Shown here piece after piece: positions 34,786-42,807 of a DNA stretch of 64,000 nt. The notes under the pieces were generated by a model. The model saw nothing but the letters and a program-made list of their open reading frames with translations. It had not been told where the DNA came from and ran no database searches. Made by a program: the position numbers and the translations under genes. The stretch is from contig NZ_JBISHH010000024.1 in assembly GCF_045066735.1 (NCBI RefSeq), forward strand, positions 62,001-126,000, written 5' to 3'. This DNA is from Algibacter sp045066735 (lineage in GTDB: Bacteria > Bacteroidota > Bacteroidia > Flavobacteriales > Flavobacteriaceae). The stretch's first letter is position 1, and each line of letters starts with the position of its first letter.

Positions 34786-36897
34786 CTATTTAATTTCCAT
34801 AATACTAATAGCGTAACCACCACCAGAAGCTGAGAACTGTGATAATTTAGACTTACTTGTTACTGTTTTTGTAGTTATTTTATATGCCTGCGGATTGGTT
34901 TTGTAGTGCGCATCTTTAGCATCGGCATAAATAGTAGCTTTATACTTTTTTCCTTTTTCTAAGAAATCGAATTTAATGTTTGAAACTCTAGATTCGTTAC
35001 CATTTACATTACCAACAAACCAATTATTTGCTCCTTTTTCTTTTCGAGCAATAGTAACATAATAACCAGGCTCTGCTTCTAAATACGTGCTTTCATCCCA
35101 ATCTAAAGCAACATCTTTTATAAACTGAAAAGCATCCATAAATTGCTCGTAATGTTCCGGTAAATCTGCCGCCATTTGCAACGGCGAATACATAGTTACA
35201 TAAAGTGCCAATTGATTAGCAATAGTACTGTTTACATGCGAATTATTATCAGGGTTAAGCTTACTGATATCCATTTCAAAAATACCCGGTGTATAATCCA
35301 TAGGACCACCTATTAAACGTGTAAACGGTAAAACCGTAACGTGGTTTGGTTTAGAGCCTCCAAAGGCCTGAAACTCGGTTCCGCGTGCAGACTCGTTTCC
35401 TATTAAATTAGGATAAGTTCTACTAATTCCAGTTGGCCTTACGGCTTCATGAGCGTTAACCATAATTTCATAATCTGCAGCTTTTTCCACACAATATTGA
35501 AAATGATTTACCGTCCATTGTCCGTAATGGTGTTCTCCTCTTGGTAACATATCACCAACATAACCACTTTTTACGGCATCGTAACCATGATCTTTCATAA
35601 ATTGATAAGCCTGATCTAGATGACGTTCATAATTTCTTGCCGAGCCAGAGGTTTCATGGTGCATTATCATTTTAATCCCTTTAGATTTCGCATAGCTATG
35701 TATAGCTTCAACATCAAAATCTGGATATGGTGTTACAAAATCGAAGACATAATCTTTCGATTTTCCAAACCAATCTTCCCAACCTTCATTCCAACCTTCA
35801 ACTAAAACACCATCAAAACCATGCTCTGAAGCAAAATCTATATATTGTTTTACTTTAGTGTTGTTTGCTGCATGCGTTTTATTTGGCTTAACCTTTGTAT
35901 AATCTGTAATTCCGAGCTCTACACTTGGTAATTCATCAGTGTATTGCCAAGAACTTTTTCCGGTAATCATTTCCCACCAAACACCAATATATTTTACTGG
36001 TTTTATCCAAGATGTATCTTCAATAACGCAAGGTTCATTTAAGTTTAATGTTATGTTGGACGCTAATATATCTCGAGCATCATCGCTTACCATAACGGTT
36101 CTCCAAGGAGAAGTACACGGCGCCTGCATATAACCTTTATCACCATTAGCATCGGGCGTTAACCAAGACTCGAAAATCATGTTTTCATCATCTAAATTAA
36201 GATTCATACAAGAATAATTAACAAGTGCAGCCTCATGTAAATTAATATACAAACCATCGGCTGTTTTCATCATTAAAGACGTTTGCACTCCTGTTTTAGA
36301 ATACTGCTCTTGCGAGGCATTATCGGTTAAAGCTGTATCAAACAAGCCTCTAATTTCTGATAATTTAGATTCCGTAAAATCGTATTCTTGAGAATCGTAA
36401 TCTCCAGGAATCCAAAAGGCTTTATGATCGCCAGCCATAGCAAATTGAGTACGCTCCTCTTTTATTACAAAATAAACCAGATTTTCTTGCGAAGGAAACT
36501 CGTAACGAAAGCCTAAACCATCATTAAACAACCTAAAACGAATAATTATTTTACGCTCCGTTTCTCTTTGAATTAACTCTACCGCCAATTCATTATAATG
36601 ATTGCGAATATCTTTAGTTTCTCCCCAAACAGGCTGCCAAGTCTCGTCGAAAGTTAATGTTTCTGTATTCGAAATTTCGAAGCTATTTAATAACGATTTG
36701 TCATCATTTTTCAACTCCAACCCTAAGTGGCTTGGCTTTATTACTGCTTTATTTTTGTATGCCAATTTATAAGTTGGCTCACCATTTAAACCTAAAGAAA
36801 ACTGCATCACTAAATTTCCATTAGGCGATTTAAGTTCTTGAGAACTCCCGTCTATTACTGAAAACAAAACAGCATATATAAATATAAATAACTTCAT
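34786..36897 (-). CDS. susB: SusB-like GH97 alpha-glucosidase
   Basis: This 703-residue periplasmic enzyme has a cleavable signal peptide (MKLFIFIYAVLF, cleavage near GSSQ) and the GH97 architecture. An N-terminal beta-super-sandwich starts ELKSPNGNLVMQFSLGLNG. The catalytic barrel contains VLVEGWNEGWEDW, INAHEAVRPTG-type sequence near NLIGNESARGTEF, and GGPMDYTPG at about 530-538. A C-terminal beta domain follows. GH97 SusB-type members are inverting alpha-glucosidases that release glucose from maltooligosaccharides. GH97 also includes retaining alpha-galactosidases, but the SusA and SusCD context argues for the SusB type. I took the ATG at 36895-36897, since the in-frame TTG 15 bp upstream is less likely. 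It lies 15 bp after GH65. Confidence 0.92.
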   Translation of the reverse strand: MKLFIFIYAVLFSVIDGSSQELKSPNGNLVMQFSLGLNGEPTYKLAYKNKAVIKPSHLGLELKNDDKSLLNSFEISNTETLTFDETWQPVWGETKDIRNHYNELAVELIQRETERKIIIRFRLFNDGLGFRYEFPSQENLVYFVIKEERTQFAMAGDHKAFWIPGDYDSQEYDFTESKLSEIRGLFDTALTDNASQEQYSKTGVQTSLMMKTADGLYINLHEAALVNYSCMNLNLDDENMIFESWLTPDANGDKGYMQAPCTSPWRTVMVSDDARDILASNITLNLNEPCVIEDTSWIKPVKYIGVWWEMITGKSSWQYTDELPSVELGITDYTKVKPNKTHAANNTKVKQYIDFASEHGFDGVLVEGWNEGWEDWFGKSKDYVFDFVTPYPDFDVEAIHSYAKSKGIKMIMHHETSGSARNYERHLDQAYQFMKDHGYDAVKSGYVGDMLPRGEHHYGQWTVNHFQYCVEKAADYEIMVNAHEAVRPTGISRTYPNLIGNESARGTEFQAFGGSKPNHVTVLPFTRLIGGPMDYTPGIFEMDISKLNPDNNSHVNSTIANQLALYVTMYSPLQMAADLPEHYEQFMDAFQFIKDVALDWDESTYLEAEPGYYVTIARKEKGANNWFVGNVNGNESRVSNIKFDFLEKGKKYKATIYADAKDAHYKTNPQAYKITTKTVTSKSKLSQFSASGGGYAISIMEIK

Positions 36898-36912
36898 AAT
36901 TTCTTTATTCAA

Positions 36913-39219
36913 TTAAACGGTTAACAAACTATTTCTAGAAATGATTACCGGTGAATTATTGACTAAAATTTGTAAATCTGAATCGCCTTCTAATTCGAAT
37001 TTAGCTCCCGATTGATTAACATTTACTTTTAAAATATGATTTCTAAAATTCACTTTAAATGAATATTCATCCCATTCCTTAGGTATTTTTGGAGTGAAAG
37101 AAAGCATATCATCTTTAACACGCATACCACCAAAACCTTCAACAATACTCATCCATGTACCCGCCATAGATGTAATATGTAAACCTTCGTGAACTTCATT
37201 ATTATAATCATCTAAATCCAAACGAGACGTTCTTAAATAAAACGTGTACGCCTGCTCCATACGATCTAACTTTGCGGCTTGAATACTGTGTACACACGGT
37301 GACAATGAACTTTCGTGAACAGTAAAAGGCTCGTAAAAATCAAAATGACGCTCCAACTCTTCGTTAGAAAACTGATCTTCAAAAAAGTAAAAACCTTGTA
37401 AGGTATCAGCTTGCTTAATGTAAGGTGAACGCAGAATACGATCCCAACTCCATTTTTGATTTATTGGTCGTTGTGCTTTCTCTAAATGATCTACAGTGAT
37501 TAATTCTTTATCGAGAAAACCATCTTGTTGTAAGTATATTTGTTTTTCTTCTGAAAAAGGAAAATACATATTTTCTGCAACCGCTTTCCATTTACTTAAT
37601 TCGGCTTTTTCTAAGTTTACTTTATTCATTATTCTCGCAAAATCTGAAGGGTATTCACTTTCAATTTTTGAGATACTTTCTAAAGCATAATTAATACACC
37701 ATTGCGCTAGATAATTGGTGTAAAAGTTATTGTTTACGTTATTTTCATACTCATTGGGCCCTGTTACTCCTAAAATAACGTATTTATTTTTAGCTGAAGA
37801 AAACGTGGCACGTTGCTGCCAAAAACGAGCAATTCCAATTAAAACTTCTAATCCTTTTTCTGGAATATAACTATAGTCACCCGTGTAACGATAGTAGTTG
37901 AAAATAGCAAATGCTATGGCACCATTTCTATGTATTTCTTCAAAAGTAATTTCCCATTCGTTATGGCATTCTTCACCATTCATGGTTACCATTGGATATA
38001 AAGCGGCTCCATTTGTGAAACCTAATTTCGCAGCATTTTCAATCGCTTTTTCCAAATGATTGTAACGGTATTCCAACAAGCTTCTTGCAACATTTTGGTC
38101 TTTGGTAGCCATATAAAACGGAATGCAATACGCCTCGGTATCCCAATACGTACTTCCACCATATTTTTCGCCGGTAAAACCTTTTGGGCCAATATTTAAT
38201 CGAGAATCTTTACCTAAGTAAGTTTGATTTAGTTGAAAAATATTAAAACGAATACCTTGCTGTGCTTTTACATCTCCAGAAATTGAAATATCAGACATGC
38301 TCCAAATACGCTCCCAAGCTTGTTTTTGTTCTTCTAACAAAGCATCAAACCCTTTTTCTGTTGCTAAATTCAATACGCTTTTTGCAGCAGAAATAAGTTT
38401 GTTTTTATCATGATTAGTATCTACAACATAACCACCAAACTTATTGATAGTATAGGTTTCACCTTGTTTTACTTGATTAGAATAACTAAAAGAAATACTA
38501 TTAGCACCACTTTCAATTAAAGGTGTTATAGCAACAGTAGTTCCATTAACAAAAACCTCCGATTCCATAAAAGTACAGGTATGAAATTCAGTTTTCATGG
38601 TTTTAGCCTCGATAAAAGCCTGATTGTTTTCATTACAAACCTTTAAAGTATCCCAAAATTTATCATCCCAATTGGTATCTTCGTTAGTAATTCCAGAATC
38701 TAAATAAGGTTGAAATACCACTTCTGCATCAGTACTTATTGGTTTTACACTATATTCAATAGCTCCAACTTCGTCTAGTTCTAAACTTAAAAAACGTTTG
38801 GCTTCCACCTCAATCACTACGCTATTTTGCAGTGTTGCTGTAAAACTACGCGACAACCAACCGGCCCTCATGTTAAGCTCTCTTCTAAAGTTTTCTACAG
38901 CTTTACAAGTATGCAAATCCAATTGTTCTCCATTGACAGAAACATTAATACCAATCCAGTTTGGTGCATTTAATACTTTTGCAAAATATTCGGGATATCC
39001 ATTTTTCCACCAACCCACACGTGTTTTATCTGGATAATAAACGCCAGCAATATAACTACCCTGAAACGTTGGTCCAGAATATTGTTCTTCAAAATTAGCA
39101 CGTTGCCCCATAGCACCGTTACCAATGCTGAATAAACTTTCTGAAGATTTTACGCAGTCGGCATTGAAACCCTCTTCTATAACGGACCAATTATCTGGTT
39201 TTATATAATCTTGATTCAT
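36913..39219 (-). CDS. GH65 maltose phosphorylase-type enzyme
   Basis: This 768-residue protein has no signal peptide, so it should act in the cytoplasm. It has the GH65 layout. The N-terminal beta-sandwich contains SIGNGAMGQRANFEEQYSG. The (alpha/alpha)6 catalytic domain contains GFTGEKYGGSTYWDTEAYC and the motif GEECHNEWEITFEEIHRNG (HNEWE at 419-423), where the general-acid Glu lies. The C-terminal domain contains VHEGLHITSMAGTW. Family members phosphorolyse maltose, trehalose, kojibiose or nigerose to beta-glucose 1-phosphate. Maltose is favoured here because beta-phosphoglucomutase and an MFS transporter lie directly upstream and SusA/SusB-like genes directly downstream. The gap to GH97 is only 15 bp. 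Confidence 0.92.
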   Translation of the reverse strand: MNQDYIKPDNWSVIEEGFNADCVKSSESLFSIGNGAMGQRANFEEQYSGPTFQGSYIAGVYYPDKTRVGWWKNGYPEYFAKVLNAPNWIGINVSVNGEQLDLHTCKAVENFRRELNMRAGWLSRSFTATLQNSVVIEVEAKRFLSLELDEVGAIEYSVKPISTDAEVVFQPYLDSGITNEDTNWDDKFWDTLKVCNENNQAFIEAKTMKTEFHTCTFMESEVFVNGTTVAITPLIESGANSISFSYSNQVKQGETYTINKFGGYVVDTNHDKNKLISAAKSVLNLATEKGFDALLEEQKQAWERIWSMSDISISGDVKAQQGIRFNIFQLNQTYLGKDSRLNIGPKGFTGEKYGGSTYWDTEAYCIPFYMATKDQNVARSLLEYRYNHLEKAIENAAKLGFTNGAALYPMVTMNGEECHNEWEITFEEIHRNGAIAFAIFNYYRYTGDYSYIPEKGLEVLIGIARFWQQRATFSSAKNKYVILGVTGPNEYENNVNNNFYTNYLAQWCINYALESISKIESEYPSDFARIMNKVNLEKAELSKWKAVAENMYFPFSEEKQIYLQQDGFLDKELITVDHLEKAQRPINQKWSWDRILRSPYIKQADTLQGFYFFEDQFSNEELERHFDFYEPFTVHESSLSPCVHSIQAAKLDRMEQAYTFYLRTSRLDLDDYNNEVHEGLHITSMAGTWMSIVEGFGGMRVKDDMLSFTPKIPKEWDEYSFKVNFRNHILKVNVNQSGAKFELEGDSDLQILVNNSPVIISRNSLLTV

Positions 39220-39298
39220 CTGTTTTTATATTTTGAGAGAAAGGCTTAATTACTATGTCTCACCTTTCTGTTTTGTCTTCTTTCTAAATTATATTTTA

Positions 39299-39955
39299 CT
39301 ACTTATTTCTTATACTTTCAATAAAATCTGCAGGGATTTCCGTAAGATCATTAAAGTTATAATCTGCTTCACTTAACGTGTTTTTATCACCAATACCCAC
39401 AGAAACCATATGGGCTCTATTTGCGGCCTCTACTCCTGCAATGGCATCTTCAAAAACAATACATTGCTCCGGCTTTAGGTTTAGTTTTTCGGCTCCAATT
39501 AAAAATACTTCGGGATCTGGCTTGGCTTTAGAAACACTATTCCCATCTACAATACCTTTAAAGCGATCAAACAAGCCAACTTGTTTTAAAATTAATGGTG
39601 CATTTTTACTTGCAGAACCCAGCACATATTTTACACCTAGTTCATCCAAACTATCCAATAATTTTTCGGCACCTGGTAGAATTTCATCAGCACCCATTTT
39701 ATGGATATACTTGAGATAATGCTCATTCTTACTTAATAAAACTTCTTGTTTTTTTTCTTCGGAAAGCGTAACGTTTCCTAGTCCTAATAAAATTTCTAAA
39801 GAACGTACGCGGCTTACACCTTTTAGCAGTTCATTATTTGCTTCTGTAAACTCAAAACCCAAACTATCTGCAAGGCTTTTCCATGCTAAATAGTGATATT
39901 TCGCGGTATTTACAATAACACCGTCTAAATCGAATATTACTCCTACTGTATTCAT
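39299..39955 (-). CDS. pgmB: Beta-phosphoglucomutase
   Basis: This 218-residue cytoplasmic HAD-superfamily enzyme converts beta-glucose 1-phosphate, the GH65 product, to glucose 6-phosphate. The HAD nucleophile motif is IFDLDGVIVNT (Asp9 nucleophile, Asp11 acid/base). The cap region YHYLAWKSLADSLGFEF and GVSRVRSLEILL is typical of beta-PGM. Motif II is VLGSASKN, and the late motifs are KAKPDPEVFL and IVFEDAIAGVEAA. The length matches the family. It lies 8 bp after the MFS gene and 79 bp before GH65. Pairing with GH65 is the classical maltose phosphorolysis route, which makes the assignment firm. Confidence 0.95.
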   Translation of the reverse strand: MNTVGVIFDLDGVIVNTAKYHYLAWKSLADSLGFEFTEANNELLKGVSRVRSLEILLGLGNVTLSEEKKQEVLLSKNEHYLKYIHKMGADEILPGAEKLLDSLDELGVKYVLGSASKNAPLILKQVGLFDRFKGIVDGNSVSKAKPDPEVFLIGAEKLNLKPEQCIVFEDAIAGVEAANRAHMVSVGIGDKNTLSEADYNFNDLTEIPADFIESIRNK

Positions 39956-39963
39956 TTTTATAT

Positions 39964-41331
39964 TTAAGATTGATATGAAATGGCCGATTTGTTTGTAATT
40001 AGAAAATTACATAAGCCTGCAATTATTAAACTTCCTCCCGCCACAAGCATGGCATTTATGGCTTGATCACCAATTAAACTCGACACATAATTGATACCTC
40101 CAAGAGCTGCAATTATTTGTGGGATAACAATAAACATATTGAAAATCCCCATGAACACACCCATTTTTTTTGGGTCTACCGAACTCGACAGCATAGCATA
40201 AGGCATAGATAAAATACTACCCCAAGCAATACCCACTAAAGCAAAACAATACTTTAAATTTTCAGGACTCGATATATAATACATCCCAATAAATCCAAGA
40301 CCTCCCAAGATAAGAGACCCCATGTGCACGTACTTTCGATTAATATTTCTTTTTGATGTGTAAAACGTTAAAAGCAAAGCAAAAACCATAGAGGTTAATC
40401 CGTAAATACCCATGGCGGAACCTACTAAGTTCGATGCTTTTTGAAACGTAGTATTCGCAAGATCGAATGCTTCTTTTTGCACAAGTACACCCATATCATA
40501 ACTTGCTTCAATAGGTGCGGGTGCATTAAAAATATGCTCGGTTAATGCTGGGTTTGCCATACTCCACATAGTAAAAAATGCAAACCATGAAAAGAACTGG
40601 ATAACACCCAATTTCTTCATTGTTAATGGCATGTTACCAATATTGTTTACAATGTCTGGAATAAACTGGTTTTTCTTTTGCTTCTCCTTTTCAAAGGCCT
40701 CCATATCTTCAGGTGGATATTCCGAAGTTGTAAAAATGGTATATAACACACTCAACAAAAAGATTACAGCTCCAATAGCAAAAGCAACTTTCACAGACAT
40801 AGGCACAACACCTTGTGGCGCAGCATCTGAAACTCCTAATTGAGAAACCATCCAAGGTAAATTACTAGCCACCCAAGTACCAACACCTATAACAAGCGTT
40901 TGCACTACAAAGCCATAAGATCGCTGAGATTCTGGTAAGTTATCGGCTACTAACGCACGAAAAGGCTCCATTGAAATATTAATAGAAGCATCTAAAACCC
41001 ATAAAAATCCGGCCGCCATCCAAAGTGTAGAAGAATGCGGCACAAAAAACAAAGCTATAGAACTTAAAACAGCACCAATTAAAAAGTAAGGACGGCGACG
41101 TCCTAATTTTGAATGCCAGGTTCTGTCGCTCATATAACCAATAATTGGTTGTACAAGTAAGCCTGTTAAAGGTGCAGCAATCCATAACAACGGAATGTCG
41201 TCATGACTAGCGCCTAGCGTTTGAAAAATTCGAGACATAAAGCCCCCCTGAAGTGCAAATCCGAATTGTATTCCTAGAAACCCGAAACTCATGTTCCAAA
41301 TTTGCCAGAAACTTAATTTACGCTTTTCCAT
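39964..41331 (-). CDS. MFS transporter, likely maltose/maltodextrin importer
   Basis: This is a 455-residue inner-membrane protein with about 12 hydrophobic helices. It shows the MFS-type loop IIGYMSDRTWHSKLGRRRPY between helices 2 and 3. The N-terminus MEKRKLSFWQIWNMSFGFLG and the segment INISMEPFRALVADNLPESQ match the bacterial relatives of the SLC45/sucrose-type carriers found with maltose phosphorylase genes. It is the first gene after lacI on the minus strand and is followed 8 bp later by pgmB. It would bring maltose from the periplasm to GH65. The 165-bp gap before it holds a possible promoter and an inverted repeat. Substrate specificity is inferred from neighbours. Confidence 0.85.
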   Translation of the reverse strand: MEKRKLSFWQIWNMSFGFLGIQFGFALQGGFMSRIFQTLGASHDDIPLLWIAAPLTGLLVQPIIGYMSDRTWHSKLGRRRPYFLIGAVLSSIALFFVPHSSTLWMAAGFLWVLDASINISMEPFRALVADNLPESQRSYGFVVQTLVIGVGTWVASNLPWMVSQLGVSDAAPQGVVPMSVKVAFAIGAVIFLLSVLYTIFTTSEYPPEDMEAFEKEKQKKNQFIPDIVNNIGNMPLTMKKLGVIQFFSWFAFFTMWSMANPALTEHIFNAPAPIEASYDMGVLVQKEAFDLANTTFQKASNLVGSAMGIYGLTSMVFALLLTFYTSKRNINRKYVHMGSLILGGLGFIGMYYISSPENLKYCFALVGIAWGSILSMPYAMLSSSVDPKKMGVFMGIFNMFIVIPQIIAALGGINYVSSLIGDQAINAMLVAGGSLIIAGLCNFLITNKSAISYQS

Positions 41332-41411
41332 TAAATAGTATATTAAAGTTAATACTATTTGATAAGCGGTTTTATACCGGTTTCAGTAAAAAATGATGAT
41401 CGATATAACTT

Positions 41412-41450
41412 ATCAAAACTTAAGTGAGAAGTGAAAATATAAGTTTTGAT
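41412..41450. repeat. 10-bp inverted repeat between lacI and the MFS gene
   Basis: ATCAAAACTT (41412-41421) and AAGTTTTGAT (41441-41450) are perfect inverted copies with a 19-bp spacer. The spacer carries most of one copy of a 17-bp repeat found on the other side of lacI. There is no adjacent U-run on the minus strand, so it is not a convincing terminator. It may be an operator or an RNA hairpin in the transporter leader. Confidence 0.5.
41426..41442 (+). repeat. 17-bp direct repeat, copy 1 (lacI 3' side)
   Basis: GAGAAGTGAAAATATAA occurs here and identically, in the same orientation, at 42757-42773. The two copies flank the lacI gene, one in the lacI-MFS gap and the other in the susC leader. 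Confidence 0.7.
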
Positions 41451-41496
41451 TTCGGTGTAAAGATATGAAAGATTTTAAATTTTCAAAGAAAAAAAA

Positions 41497-42570
41497 TCAT
41501 TTAGTAGATTCTCTTTCAATTATTTCGGTCTCAATTACCAGTTTTATAAAGTCCGATTTCAGATTGCTATTTACAATAAATGAGTCTGGTTCTACATCTT
41601 CAGATTCTAACCTATCTATAAGCAAATTAGCGGCTTGCTCCCCTATTCTCTGTCCATGTTGGCTCACTGTTGTTAAGGTTGGCGTAGCGTGTTTAGAAAG
41701 TACTCCATCGGTAAAACCAATAACCTGAATATCATCTGGAATATTTAAACCTATTTTTTTTGCCACCTTCATAGCTGTAATAGCATACAGTTCGTTTACT
41801 GCAAAAACACCATCAATATTAGGATTTAATTCAAAAAATTTATTGATTTCGTTCTCTAAAAAATCAAGATGATCTGCAGAATTTAAACTATCGTTTATTT
41901 TCAGAATTAAATCAGAATTCGGCTCAATATTATTCCGCTCCAAAGCTTCTAAATACCCTTGTGTTCTTAGTCGGCCAACGCTTACGTAATCCATAGTCGT
42001 TAAAAGGGCTATATTCTCGCAACCCTTATTAATAAGCATGTTTACAGCTTTTACCGCACCGTTAAAATCGTCTACAATTACCTTATCACAATCAACTTCA
42101 CTCACCACTCTATCAAACATTACTATAGGCATACCTTGGTTAATGGTGGCATGAAAATGATGATAATCTTGTTTTAGTAATGTTTCTTTAGAAATAGAAA
42201 GAATAAACCCGTCGATACTACCATTGGCAAGCATTTCCATGTTTATAATTTCTTTGGTAAAAGACTCGTTAGATAGCCCTACAATTACATTATACCCACG
42301 TTTATTAGCCACACGCTCAATACCAAAAATAACGGTTGAGAAAAAATGATGTACAATTTCGGGTATTAAAATACCTATAGTTTTTGTTTTTCTATTTTTT
42401 AAACTCAAGGCTATATTATTAGGCCTGTAATTATATAGTTTAGCAAAAGCCTGTATTTTTTGCGTGGTATCTTCACTAATTTCTTTACTGCCGCTTAACG
42501 CTTTAGAAACCGTTGATATGGAAACATCTAATTCGCGAGCAATTTGCTTAAGGGTTATTTTTCTTTTCAT
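41497..42570 (-). CDS. LacI-family transcriptional regulator of the alpha-glucan PUL
   Basis: This 357-residue regulator has an N-terminal LacI helix-turn-helix at about 5-26 (TLKQIARELDVSISTVSKAL). The hinge region follows, with YNYRPNNIALSLKNRKTKTI. A periplasmic-binding-protein-like effector domain begins IGILIPEIVHHFFS and ends with IGFTDGVLSKHATPTLTTVS. It lies between the divergent SusC arm and the MFS-pgmB-GH65 arm. A perfect LacI-type palindrome sits in the divergent intergenic region. This position fits control of both arms, probably in response to maltose, another maltooligosaccharide or a sugar phosphate. Whether it represses or activates is not visible. This PUL uses LacI rather than a SusR-type regulator. 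Confidence 0.93.
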   Translation of the reverse strand: MKRKITLKQIARELDVSISTVSKALSGSKEISEDTTQKIQAFAKLYNYRPNNIALSLKNRKTKTIGILIPEIVHHFFSTVIFGIERVANKRGYNVIVGLSNESFTKEIINMEMLANGSIDGFILSISKETLLKQDYHHFHATINQGMPIVMFDRVVSEVDCDKVIVDDFNGAVKAVNMLINKGCENIALLTTMDYVSVGRLRTQGYLEALERNNIEPNSDLILKINDSLNSADHLDFLENEINKFFELNPNIDGVFAVNELYAITAMKVAKKIGLNIPDDIQVIGFTDGVLSKHATPTLTTVSQHGQRIGEQAANLLIDRLESEDVEPDSFIVNSNLKSDFIKLVIETEIIERESTK

Positions 42571-42604
42571 TGAAGTAAATTAACAAAAAATATATTTAAC
42601 CCCA

Positions 42605-42636
42605 CAAAGTTATTGCACTATTTAATAGTGAAACAA
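42605..42636 (-). promoter_or_regulatory. lacI promoter (TTG / TAnnTTTG)
   Basis: On the minus strand TAACTTTG (42605-42612) matches the Bacteroidetes -7 box TAnnTTTG. A TTG (42634-42636) lies 21 nt upstream, within the usual 17-23 nt. The -7 box is 34 nt before the lacI ATG. Confidence 0.6.
42616..42630. promoter_or_regulatory. 15-bp dyad inside the lacI promoter spacer
   Basis: CACTATT-T-AATAGTG is a perfect odd palindrome with 7-bp arms lying exactly between the -33 and -7 elements of the lacI promoter. A protein bound here would block lacI transcription. It lacks the central CG of usual LacI-family operators. Confidence 0.45.
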
Positions 42637-42683
42637 TATGCGAAATTCATAATTTAAGATCATTATAATACAAACTTATCAAC

Positions 42684-42699
42684 ACGAAAACGTTTTCGT
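42684..42699. promoter_or_regulatory. LacI-type operator palindrome between lacI and susC
   Basis: ACGAAAACGTTTTCGT is a perfect 16-bp palindrome with the central CG typical of LacI-family operators. It lies 113 bp from the lacI start and 108 bp from the susC start, nearly in the middle of the divergent region, and is the best candidate site for the adjacent regulator. Confidence 0.75.
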
Positions 42700-42756
42700 T
42701 AAGAATTTCGTAAAGCGTATTTACTGTTTAACAATTCTTTTACATAATTTTAACAC

Positions 42757-42773
42757 GAGAAGTGAAAATATAA
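42757..42773 (+). repeat. 17-bp direct repeat, copy 2 (susC leader)
   Basis: This is identical to 41426-41442. It ends 34 nt before the susC ATG, so it is probably in the leader or just downstream of the promoter, where the TAATTTTA at 42745-42752 is a weak -7 candidate. Confidence 0.7.
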
Positions 42774-42807
42774 ACAACTAATTTAGACATTATTTAAACT
42801 AATTTGT

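Noticed and set aside
39238..39269. AGAAAGG/CCTTTCT hairpin between pgmB and GH65 as a terminator
   Set aside because: The stem is only 7 bp with an 18-nt loop and no good U-run on the minus strand. It may be chance within an operon gap.
41374..41391. ATACCGGTTT as a second LacI operator before the MFS gene
   Set aside because: It is an imperfect 10-bp dyad with CCGG in the centre, unlike the perfect CG-centred 16-bp operator. It is too weak to support.
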